Positions 1 to 5,727 of a stretch of DNA of 5,727 nucleotides are shown here, piece by piece (the first letter of the stretch is position 1; every line of letters starts with the position of its first letter). Below the pieces are notes generated by a model. The model did not search any database. It was not told where the DNA came from and worked only from the letters and a program-made list of their open reading frames with translations. The DNA comes from Candidatus Solibacter sp. GTDB lineage: Bacteria > Acidobacteriota > Terriglobia > Bryobacterales > Bryobacteraceae. The position numbers and the translations under genes are program-made. The stretch lies in NCBI GenBank assembly GCA_017883355.1, contig JADGNS010000368.1, positions 1-5,727 on the forward strand. The letters are read 5' to 3'.

Positions 1-423
1 GTCGACGGCATGCTCAAGCTCGCCCGCACCCAAAAGAGCGACATCGTTTATGACCTCGGCTGCGGCGACGGGCGCATCGTCATCGCCGCCGCCAGGGATT
101 ACGGCGCGCACGGCGTCGGCGTCGACATCAATCCCGAACTCGTTCGGGAAGCTCGCGGAAACGCCCGCAAGGCGCACCTCGAAGGCCTGGTGAAGTTCGA
201 AGAAAACGATCTGTTCGAGGCCGACATCCACAGCGCCACCGTGGTCATGCTCTATCTGCTGCCCAACGTCAACCTGCGGCTGCGGCCTAAGCTCCTCAAG
301 GAACTCAAGCCCGGCGCCCGAGTGGTCTCCCACAACTGGAACATGGGCGACTGGAAACCCGACAAGGAAGAAATCGTGGACGGCCGCACCCTCTACCTGT
401 GGATCATCCCAGAGAAGAAATGA
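1..423 (+). CDS. Class I SAM-dependent methyltransferase, 5'-truncated by the window edge
   Basis: This is the C-terminal part of a Rossmann-fold methyltransferase that transfers a methyl group from S-adenosylmethionine; the acceptor cannot be told from sequence. The frame is open from base 1 (Val-Asp-Gly, then an internal ATG at 10), and homologous folds normally have a helix before motif I, so I treat the ATG at 10 as internal and the gene as partial. Counting from that ATG, motif I is DLGCGDGRI (about 15-23), the acidic end of strand 2 is GVDINPE (about 37-43), a motif II/III-like EENDLFE follows (about 64-70), and the C-terminal half has YLLPNVNLRLRPKLLKEL followed by SHNWNMGDW. That Leu-rich segment recalls the FAM173/ATPSCKMT-type lysine methyltransferases, but this is a weak inference. 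It ends in TGA at 421-423, 34 bp before the DUF2264 gene. Methyltransferase assignment is firm; substrate is unknown. Confidence 0.9.
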   Translation, partial: VDGMLKLARTQKSDIVYDLGCGDGRIVIAAARDYGAHGVGVDINPELVREARGNARKAHLEGLVKFEENDLFEADIHSATVVMLYLLPNVNLRLRPKLLKELKPGARVVSHNWNMGDWKPDKEEIVDGRTLYLWIIPEKK

Positions 424-448
424 CATCGCGGGATCGATAGGCTACACT
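420..448 (+). promoter_or_regulatory. Candidate sigma-70 promoter of the DUF2264 gene
   Basis: ATGACA at 420-425 (5 of 6 to TTGACA) and TACACT at 443-448 (4 of 6 to TATAAT) are separated by 17 bp. Transcription would begin around 454-456, only 2-4 nt before the ATG at 458, and no Shine-Dalgarno sequence precedes that ATG. The -35 box overlaps the TGA of the upstream methyltransferase. Read from sequence only; co-transcription from the upstream gene remains possible. Confidence 0.45.
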
Positions 449-457
449 GTTGCCGTC

Positions 458-1687
458 ATGAATCATCGGCGTGCATTCCTTCAGACCGTGGCGGGAGTGG
501 GAGCCGCGGCTGCCACTGCGCAGGCCACGCCCCAGGCCGGCGAAACCGATCGGCAATATTGGGTGCGGACCATGGCGAAGGTGGCGGAACCGGTGTTGAC
601 CAATCTGGCCGCCGGGACGCTGAAACGGAATATGCCGGTGGAGTGCGTCACCGGAGACGTCGCCGACCGGCGCAAGGTGACGCATCTGGAAGCCATCGGA
701 CGGCTGCTTGCCGGCATCGCGCCCTGGCTGGAGGCGCCGCTCGCTTCCGGTCCCGAACGCGACCTGCAACAGCGCTACGCCTCTCTCGCGCGCCAGGCAA
801 TCCGGTCCGGCGCGGACCCGCAATCGCCCGACTTCCTCAACTTTCACGAAGGCTCGCAGCCGCTGGTGGACTGCGGGTTCCTGGCGCAGGCGCTCCTGCG
901 CGCGCCCAACGAATTGTGGAAGAAGCTCGACTCCGCCACGCAGAAAAACCTGGCGGCGGGTTTTCTTTCCGCCCGCGCGATCACGCCGGGACAGAGCAAC
1001 TGGCTGCTCTTCGCCGCCACCGTGGAGGCCGCCCTGGCCATGATGGGAGAGCGCTTCGATGCCATGCGGATCGATTACGCGGTGCGCGCCCACCAGCAGT
1101 GGTACGTAGGCGACGGCCTCTATGGCGACGGGCCGCGCTTTCACTGGGACTACTACAACAGCTTCGTCATCCAGCCCATGCTGCTCGACGTGCTGCGCAA
1201 TATCGGCGCTCACGCCAAGACGTGGCAGGCACTCGTACCCGACGTTTTGGCGCGCGCCCGGCGGTATGCCGCGATCCAGGAGCGGCTGATCTCGCCAGAG
1301 GGCACGTTCCCGGCGATCGGCCGCTCCATCTGCTATCGCACGGGGGCCTTCCAGTTGCTGGCGCAGATCGCCCTGTTCGGCGAATTGCCCGCTCCCCTCA
1401 CCGGCCCGCGCGTGCGCGCCGCGCTGACCGCGGTGATGAAGCGTCTGCTCGAAGCGCCGGGGACATTCGACGACAAGGGCTGGCTGACGGTGGGCTTTGC
1501 AGGACATCAGCCCCATTTGGGCGAGAGCTACATTTCCACCGGCAGTCTGTACCTCTGCGCGGGCGTGTTTCTGCCCTTGGGGTTGCCTCCCGCCGATCCG
1601 TTCTGGAGCCAACCGGCGGAAGACTGGACGTCGCGCCGCATCTGGCGCGGCGACGATGCCCCGGCGGATCACGCGATCACGGTGTAG
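458..1687 (+). CDS. DUF2264 domain-containing protein with Tat-like signal peptide
   Basis: The 409-residue product matches the DUF2264 family by its conserved blocks: THLEAIGRLLAGIAPWLE (75-92), NWLLFAATVEAAL (181-193), WYVGDGLYGDGPRFHWDYYN (215-234), a segment around FPAIGRSICYRTGAFQ (284-299), and GESYISTGSLYLC (355-367). The family is alpha-helical and often annotated near carbohydrate-degradation genes, with a presumed alpha/alpha-toroid fold; its reaction is not established, so I assign none. The N-terminus has Arg-Arg followed by Ala-Phe-Leu-Gln, an Ala/Gly-rich hydrophobic stretch and an AQA site near residue 23, which suggests Tat-dependent export to the periplasm or cell surface. 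The ATG at 458 is chosen because it gives this intact signal peptide. There is no Shine-Dalgarno sequence; a promoter-like sequence sits immediately upstream. The stop TAG overlaps the end of the convergent hydrolase gene by 11 bp. The domain call is confident; export is likely; function is open. Confidence 0.9.
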   Translation: MNHRRAFLQTVAGVGAAAATAQATPQAGETDRQYWVRTMAKVAEPVLTNLAAGTLKRNMPVECVTGDVADRRKVTHLEAIGRLLAGIAPWLEAPLASGPERDLQQRYASLARQAIRSGADPQSPDFLNFHEGSQPLVDCGFLAQALLRAPNELWKKLDSATQKNLAAGFLSARAITPGQSNWLLFAATVEAALAMMGERFDAMRIDYAVRAHQQWYVGDGLYGDGPRFHWDYYNSFVIQPMLLDVLRNIGAHAKTWQALVPDVLARARRYAAIQERLISPEGTFPAIGRSICYRTGAFQLLAQIALFGELPAPLTGPRVRAALTAVMKRLLEAPGTFDDKGWLTVGFAGHQPHLGESYISTGSLYLCAGVFLPLGLPPADPFWSQPAEDWTSRRIWRGDDAPADHAITV

Positions 1688-3332
1688 GCGGAATGTTCGA
1701 CGTGTTGCCGCCGGTGCCCCCGCCTTCCATGACGGTATCCAGGCCGCCAGTGTAGCGCCACAACTGAACGATGCCTTTGTGTAGCGTCGTGTGCAGTTTC
1801 CACCCCAGCACCGAAACCAGCAAGCCAGCGGCGTAGCCCACATAGTCTTTGACGCCCGCTTGCTCGCAGCAGTTTGGTCCCGGCGCTGTCTTGAAATCCG
1901 GGAGCGTCAACGAAAGCAGGATCAGCCAGGCGCCCAGCACCAGGGTCCGGACCAACGCCCCCACGCTGGTGTGCGTATCTTCTCTGGTTTCCCAATCCGA
2001 CCACAGTTTCAAGATCAGGACGGGCGTGGCGAACCAGGCCAGCGCCGCCAGCCAGCCCTGGAATCCCTCCGGCACGGACTTCGGAAAACCGGGAAGACTT
2101 CCTACCCACCCGATCAGGCCTCCGAACGCAGGCCGCGCCGAATCGAGGAGGCGAATCAGGAAAAACGACATGGCGGCCAGCGTGGCAGCCCGGGCGATGC
2201 AATAGGCCACGACTTCCCCGTTCCGCATCAACCGCTCATGTCCCCACCAGCGGCTGGTAATCTCTTGCGGCCGCGCACCGCCGATTCCCATCGTCTTCTG
2301 TAGAATGTCGCGGTGGATATCCTCGTCCGTCCAGTACCCGATGTGGGCCATGCCTGGAATCGGATAGCGCGCAAAGGTGCGGTCGTAACGCACATCGAAC
2401 ATCCTGAACGCATCGCTCGATGGGTCGAGGGGGCGCATTTGAGCTAACCCGTAACCCACCGGATCGCTACGATCCCAATAATTGAACCAGGGGATCTTGG
2501 GGTTGAGCGACGTGGTCTTCAACTGGTCCGTGACGAACCGGTTGTTCCAGATCCCGTAGTGCTTATCCAGCGGCGAACCCAGCGTTACCAGCCCGCGAAC
2601 CCGCGGGAGCCATGCGCGCAGCGTGGGGTCCCGCTCGCGAATCGCGGCCGCCTGCACGAGGCAGTTGTAAGACACCACGGTGCCTTCGCTATGCGCCACG
2701 ATGTACACCTCGTGCGCGGCCCAGGCTTCCTGATTTAGGTTTCCCATTTGCCGTAATTCGCGCAGGACCTCGTCCGCCACGGCCTGGTCGCTGTCCAGAA
2801 TCTCGAAAAAGGTGTCGTTGATCTGCCCGCGCAGGCTCTCGCTTTCGACATACATCTGCACATCGCCCAGGAACTTCTCCAGGATGCCCGCCAGCACGCC
2901 GGCCTTCCGGTAGATCAGCGCCAGTCGCTTCAACAGTTCCAGCATGGTCTCGAGGTTATCGATTGCCTCCCGCGCCGTGCGGAACTTCTTGCCGCCCTTG
3001 AAGAGCCGCGTGTTGATGGAATGCGCCCAGGGGAAAATCGGGATCGGCGGCTGGTGATGAGCTTTAAGATATTCGTTCGTAACCGGTTGCCAAAAGACTT
3101 CCGAGAACCCAATCACGTGTCCCGCGCCCGCGTCCTCAAGCAGCAGGTACGCCGGCCGCCCGACGCCCTTCGCCGGGTCGTGTTGCGCCACCAGATTATG
3201 AATATCCACCGTGTCGCGCACTGGCGGCGGCATCGCCCGCACGAACTCATTCATGAAGTTGATCACGGTTTCGTTCATCTGCTGATCGCCGATGCCGTGG
3301 ACAATGACCAGATGCTTAAATGTATATTGCAG
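1677..3332 (-). CDS. Alpha/beta-hydrolase-like protein with C-terminal membrane helices; probable CTG start
   Basis: The product is about 551 residues if translation starts at the CTG at 3330-3332, or 533 from the ATG at 3278. I prefer CTG because codons upstream of the ATG encode a beta-strand plus HGIGD (residues 12-16), the usual first strand and oxyanion loop of lipase-like hydrolases, and because AGGGGGA lies 6 nt before the CTG. There is no ATG, GTG or TTG in frame between the stop at 3372-3374 and 3278. In CTG numbering, the nucleophile motif is AHSEG with Ser215, the likely acid is Asp290 in YWDRSDPVG, and the likely base is His330 in MAHIGYW. Three or four hydrophobic segments follow at about 372-396, 426-444, 459-478 and 494-514, then a Gly/Pro-rich tail, so the catalytic part is probably tethered to the inner membrane. 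Substrate is unknown; an esterase or lipase-like activity is inference from fold and triad. It converges with the DUF2264 gene and diverges from mtaB. Confidence 0.85.
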   Translation of the reverse strand: MQYTFKHLVIVHGIGDQQMNETVINFMNEFVRAMPPPVRDTVDIHNLVAQHDPAKGVGRPAYLLLEDAGAGHVIGFSEVFWQPVTNEYLKAHHQPPIPIFPWAHSINTRLFKGGKKFRTAREAIDNLETMLELLKRLALIYRKAGVLAGILEKFLGDVQMYVESESLRGQINDTFFEILDSDQAVADEVLRELRQMGNLNQEAWAAHEVYIVAHSEGTVVSYNCLVQAAAIRERDPTLRAWLPRVRGLVTLGSPLDKHYGIWNNRFVTDQLKTTSLNPKIPWFNYWDRSDPVGYGLAQMRPLDPSSDAFRMFDVRYDRTFARYPIPGMAHIGYWTDEDIHRDILQKTMGIGGARPQEITSRWWGHERLMRNGEVVAYCIARAATLAAMSFFLIRLLDSARPAFGGLIGWVGSLPGFPKSVPEGFQGWLAALAWFATPVLILKLWSDWETREDTHTSVGALVRTLVLGAWLILLSLTLPDFKTAPGPNCCEQAGVKDYVGYAAGLLVSVLGWKLHTTLHKGIVQLWRYTGGLDTVMEGGGTGGNTSNIPPTP

Positions 3333-3338
3333 AACAAA

Positions 3339-3345
3339 TCCCCCT
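3339..3345 (-). promoter_or_regulatory. Purine-rich ribosome-binding block deciding the hydrolase start
   Basis: The minus strand reads AGGGGGA here, followed by TTTGTT and then CTG at 3332-3330, a spacing of 6 nt. An identical AGGGGGA lies 13 nt further upstream at 3352-3358. Pairing with the 16S anti-Shine-Dalgarno needs one G:U pair, so strength is uncertain. The ATG at 3278 has no comparable block before it. Confidence 0.5.
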
Positions 3346-3370
3346 GTCTGCTCCCCCTGAGGACTGGCTG

Positions 3371-3399
3371 ATTATTACAGACCCCAAAACAAGAGTCAA
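3371..3399 (-). promoter_or_regulatory. Near-consensus sigma-70 promoter of the hydrolase gene
   Basis: On the minus strand TTGACT (3399-3394, 5 of 6 to consensus) and AATAAT (3376-3371, 5 of 6) are separated by exactly 17 bp. Predicted transcription start is near 3364, giving a leader of about 31 nt to the CTG start at 3332. This is the best promoter match in the window and it sits in locally AT-richer DNA. Confidence 0.7.
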
Positions 3400-3407
3400 C
3401 GAAAATG

Positions 3408-3434
3408 CTCTGTGGGTTACTCGCCTGCACAGAG
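3408..3434. promoter_or_regulatory. Operator-like inverted repeat in the divergent region
   Basis: CTCTGTG at 3408-3414 and CACAGAG at 3428-3434 are perfect 7-bp inverted arms with a 13-nt gap, centres 20 bp apart, about two helical turns. The repeat begins 9 bp upstream of the -35 box of the hydrolase promoter and ends 29 bp before the mtaB start, where a dimeric regulator could act on either gene. In RNA it could instead form a hairpin in an mtaB leader. No regulator gene is visible in the window. Confidence 0.4.
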
Positions 3435-3462
3435 TGCGAGCCGTGTGCCACCATAGCTAGTA

Positions 3463-4752
3463 GTGGAGAAGTTCTTCGTACAAAATTTTGGATGCCGGGC
3501 CACCCAAGCCGACGGCGCCGCGCTCGAATCGTTGCTCGCCGGCAAGGGGCTTGCATCCGCTGGCGTTCGCGCACTCGCGGACCTGGTGGTGCTCAACACC
3601 TGCACCGTCACCTCGTCGGCGGATGACGACGTGCGCCAGACCATCCGGCGGGTGCACCGCGAGAACCCGGAGGCGCGGATCCTGGTCACGGGCTGCTACG
3701 CGCAGCGCGCCCCGGAGGAGCTGGCCTCGATGGCGGGGGTCGAGTGGGTGGTGGGCAACTCGCACAAAACCCAGATCGCGGAGATCGTGACGGCGGCGCC
3801 CTACCACGGCAACATTCACATCGGCGACATCTTCGAACAGCGCGATTTTCTTTCGGCCCCGGTGGAAGACGCCGCGGGCGACCGCACCCGCCCCAATCTG
3901 AAAATTCAGGATGGCTGCAATAATCGCTGCTCGTTCTGCATTATCCCGTTCGTGCGCGGACCGAGCCGCAGCTCTCCCGCCGAACAGGCGATCGAGCAGG
4001 TGCGCTCGCTGGCCCGGCGCTATCGCGAAATCGTACTCAGCGGCATTAACCTGGGGCGCTGGGGCAGGGAGCCGGGCAGCCACCTGCGGCTCGCCGATCT
4101 GCTCCGCCGCCTGCTTGCGGAGACCGATGTCGAGCGCCTGCGCCTCAGTTCCGTCGAGCCCATGGACTTCTCCGACGATCTGCTGCATCTGATGGCGGAA
4201 TCGCCGCGCATCGCCACCCACGTCCACGCGCCCCTGCAAAGCGGGTGCGACCGCACGCTGCGCCGCATGCATCGCAAGTATCGTCCGCGGCACTATGCGG
4301 ACCGCGTGCAGAAGGCGCGCACGCTGATGCCGGATGCGGCGATCGGCGCGGACGTCATGGTGGGCTTTCCGGGGGAGACCGACGCCGAGTTCGAAGAGAG
4401 CCGGCAATTCATGGCGGCGATGCCGTTCACTTACCTGCACGTGTTCACCTACTCGGAACGCCCGGGCACGCCGGCCGCCGAAGAGGCGGCGCAGGTGCCC
4501 ATGGCGGTGCGCAAGGAGCGCAATCGCGTGCTCCGCGAGTTGGCAGCCGCCAAGAATCTGGCTTTCCGGGAACATATGGTGGGCCGCACGCTTTCCGCGG
4601 TGACCCTGGCGGAAACCGGGATCGCGCTGACGGAAAACTATCTGAAGGTGGAACTGGCCGTGCCCCGCGAACCGAACGCCCTCATCGATGTGAAGATCGC
4701 AGGGGTGACACATGCGGGCCTGCGGGAGAATGCGCTGCCGATTCTGCAGTAA
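3463..4752 (+). CDS. mtaB: tRNA t6A37 C2-methylthiotransferase MtaB
   Basis: MtaB is a cytoplasmic radical-SAM enzyme that converts t6A at position 37 of tRNAs reading ANN codons (best known for lysine tRNA) to ms2t6A, using two 4Fe-4S clusters. The 429-residue product has the N-terminal UPF0004 domain with QNFGCRATQADG, NTCTVT and GCYAQ, supplying Cys11, Cys47 and Cys78 for the auxiliary cluster. The radical-SAM core carries GCNNRCSFC with Cys152, Cys156 and Cys159, followed by IIPFVRGPSRS, which favours the MtaB branch over MiaB and RimO. Further conserved blocks are SSVEP (229-233), HAPLQSGCDRTLRRMHR (255-271) and VGFPGETDAEF (300-310). A diverged TRAM-like tail occupies roughly 370-428. 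The start is GTG at 3463, the only usual start between the in-frame TAG at 3454-3456 and the conserved VQNFGC motif; no Shine-Dalgarno sequence is apparent. It appears monocistronic, between a divergent and a convergent neighbour. Confidence 0.95.
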   Translation: MEKFFVQNFGCRATQADGAALESLLAGKGLASAGVRALADLVVLNTCTVTSSADDDVRQTIRRVHRENPEARILVTGCYAQRAPEELASMAGVEWVVGNSHKTQIAEIVTAAPYHGNIHIGDIFEQRDFLSAPVEDAAGDRTRPNLKIQDGCNNRCSFCIIPFVRGPSRSSPAEQAIEQVRSLARRYREIVLSGINLGRWGREPGSHLRLADLLRRLLAETDVERLRLSSVEPMDFSDDLLHLMAESPRIATHVHAPLQSGCDRTLRRMHRKYRPRHYADRVQKARTLMPDAAIGADVMVGFPGETDAEFEESRQFMAAMPFTYLHVFTYSERPGTPAAEEAAQVPMAVRKERNRVLRELAAAKNLAFREHMVGRTLSAVTLAETGIALTENYLKVELAVPREPNALIDVKIAGVTHAGLRENALPILQ

Positions 4753-4778
4753 GAACGGCCCCGTCGGGCAATCGCTCC

Positions 4779-5727
4779 CTAACGGTCGCGGCTCTGCTGC
4801 CCCGGGATCACCACGTACGGGGTCTCTACTTCGAGGTCGGGGAACATGCGGCCCGCGCCCTTTTTGTCCACCACCTCGATGAAGTACATCAGGTCCCATT
4901 TGGCGTCGGCGAACGCCGAGGGAATGCGCGCCGTGTAGTTGCCTGTCTTGGCGTCGAGCGTCATTTCGGCGGTCTGGTAATCCTCGTACTGCGTGGCGTG
5001 GCGGTAGCGCAGGCGGACCCACTTCACGCCGTTCGGAGCGGTCACACGCGCGGCGATTTCGAGGCCGGGACCGGCCGGCAACAGGCGGGCGGAGGGCGCC
5101 GCGTCAACTGCCGTGCGCAACGCGAAATGCGTGGCACCCGCTTTCGCCACTGCTTTCTGGCGTTCGGCTTGTAGCTGTTCGAAGTTGCGCGCCAGTATCT
5201 GCTGCTCCTCTTTCCAGTGGCGGCTAAAGCCGACGGCGTGCGCGCCGAATGCCAGGTTCTCGCTGTAGACGTCCCCGGCGGCGAAGACGATTTGGCCCCA
5301 CGCGTCGAGCGCACTTTTTTCGTACGCGATGGCTTCATCGAAGGACGCCAGGTCACCGGTCTCCTTGTATAGGTTGTAGCAGACGCCCGCCAGCAGACGT
5401 TGCGAATGGTACCGTGCAAGTCCGGCCAGAATCTTCAGGTCGGCGACCGTGGTCCGGAACTCCTTGCCCGCGCCGCTGCCGTTGGCCTTCTCCGCCAGCG
5501 CGACCTGTGCCAGGATGCCGTCGGCCGTCAGCGCGAACCAGCGGCTGGTTTCTTCCGGCCGGCGCATCGCGGTATCGCTGCCCTGCACGATGCTCCGGGC
5601 TTCCTCGCGCACGTTGAGGAACTGCTGAATGTCGCTGCCCTGTTCGCCCGCGTATTCCGGCAGGCTGCCCTGGCGATTCATCTCCGCCCATCCGCGCGTG
5701 GTGGGGAAATTCGAGTACCGATAGCTG
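4779..5727 (-). CDS. Uncharacterised protein, C-terminal part, with terminal beta-rich domain; 5' end outside window
   Basis: The frame stays open to the right edge. Before the internal Met at 5681 it encodes SYRYSNFPTTRGWAE, which continues smoothly into the following sequence, so the gene is treated as 5'-partial with at least 315 residues visible. Counting from that Met, about 1-190 is predominantly helical and acidic/basic mixed (for example EETSRWFALTADGILAQVAL and a segment ending around HWKEEQQILARNFEQLQAER, possibly coiled). About 195-295 looks like an Ig/fibronectin-type beta-sandwich, with alternating strands such as VKWVRLRYRHATQY, AEMTLDAKTGNYTARIP and WDLMYFIEVVDKKG. That terminal domain resembles accessory domains of secreted proteins, which is inference. 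I do not recognise the family and assign no function. The TAG stop at 4779-4781 lies 26 bp from the mtaB stop, tail to tail. Confidence 0.8.
   Translation of the reverse strand, partial: SYRYSNFPTTRGWAEMNRQGSLPEYAGEQGSDIQQFLNVREEARSIVQGSDTAMRRPEETSRWFALTADGILAQVALAEKANGSGAGKEFRTTVADLKILAGLARYHSQRLLAGVCYNLYKETGDLASFDEAIAYEKSALDAWGQIVFAAGDVYSENLAFGAHAVGFSRHWKEEQQILARNFEQLQAERQKAVAKAGATHFALRTAVDAAPSARLLPAGPGLEIAARVTAPNGVKWVRLRYRHATQYEDYQTAEMTLDAKTGNYTARIPSAFADAKWDLMYFIEVVDKKGAGRMFPDLEVETPYVVIPGQQSRDR

Noticed and set aside
1687..1712. GGCGG/CCGCC inverted repeat at the convergent junction as a bidirectional terminator
   Set aside because: Five-bp stem with a 16-nt loop, no T-tract, and it lies within coding sequence of the hydrolase.
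559..1755. 398-codon plus-strand frame overlapping the DUF2264 gene in another frame
   Set aside because: Arg-rich low-complexity translation with no motif, entirely explained by codon bias of the real gene.
404..1843. Long open frame on the minus strand, antisense to the DUF2264 gene
   Set aside because: Its translation is Arg/Gly/Ala-rich without recognisable domains and lies opposite a gene with clear family motifs; high GC suppresses stops in such frames.
3275..3574. Small minus-strand open frame across the divergent region
   Set aside because: It is in a different frame from the HGIGD-encoding hydrolase frame, runs through the promoter hexamers and the mtaB 5' end, and shows no protein-like motif.
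4753..4778. GCCC-CGTC-GGGC hairpin between mtaB and the tail-to-tail neighbour as a terminator
   Set aside because: Only a 4-bp stem and no T-run on either strand; insufficient for a rho-independent terminator call.
3457..5022. 521-codon minus-strand open frame covering mtaB
   Set aside because: It is antisense to an enzyme with all six cluster cysteines and conserved blocks; composition is His/Arg-rich and typical of a GC-driven shadow frame.
1..5727. A novel multi-gene defence, biosynthetic or mobile system
   Set aside because: No nuclease, transposase, integrase, reverse transcriptase, toxin-antitoxin pair, modular synthase or repeat array is visible, and gene orientations argue for separate transcription units.

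Overview
The window is GC-rich, tightly packed bacterial chromosomal DNA with five protein-coding genes, two of them cut by the window edges. I see no mobile element, tRNA, rRNA, CRISPR array or phage gene. High GC, leaders with poor Shine-Dalgarno sequences, a Tat-type DUF2264 protein, a stand-alone mtaB and a large uncharacterised protein are together consistent with an Acidobacteriota genome (Solibacter/Bryobacterales type). That placement is inference from gene style, not a database match.

Layout: (1) 1-423 (+) is the C-terminal part of a class I SAM-dependent methyltransferase, open at the left edge. (2) 458-1687 (+) is a DUF2264 protein with an apparent twin-arginine signal peptide. It starts 34 bp after the methyltransferase stop and has its own candidate sigma-70 promoter, which would leave almost no leader. 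(3) 1677-3332 (-) is an alpha/beta-hydrolase-like protein with a C-terminal block of membrane helices. It converges on the DUF2264 gene and the two 3' ends overlap by 11 bp. (4) 3463-4752 (+) is mtaB, the tRNA ms2t6A37 methylthiotransferase, divergent from the hydrolase. (5) 4779-5727 (-) is the C-terminal part of an unrecognised protein ending in a beta-rich domain, 26 bp tail-to-tail from mtaB and open at the right edge.

The only sizeable non-coding stretch is the divergent 3333-3462 region. It holds a near-consensus minus-strand promoter (TTGACT, 17 bp, AATAAT), two identical AGGGGGA purine blocks, and a perfect 7-bp inverted repeat just upstream of the -35 box. It also supports a re-reading of the hydrolase start. 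The first in-frame ATG (3278) would discard the beta-strand and HGIGD oxyanion-loop motif encoded just upstream, and the best alternative is a CTG codon at 3332 placed 6 nt after an AGGGGGA block.

The genes do not form one recognisable pathway: tRNA modification, a probable exported DUF2264 protein, a membrane-anchored hydrolase and a methyltransferase look like independent transcription units. I do not find evidence for a new multi-gene system. The most interesting points are the non-AUG start with its promoter and operator-like architecture, and the unusual hydrolase-plus-membrane-anchor protein.
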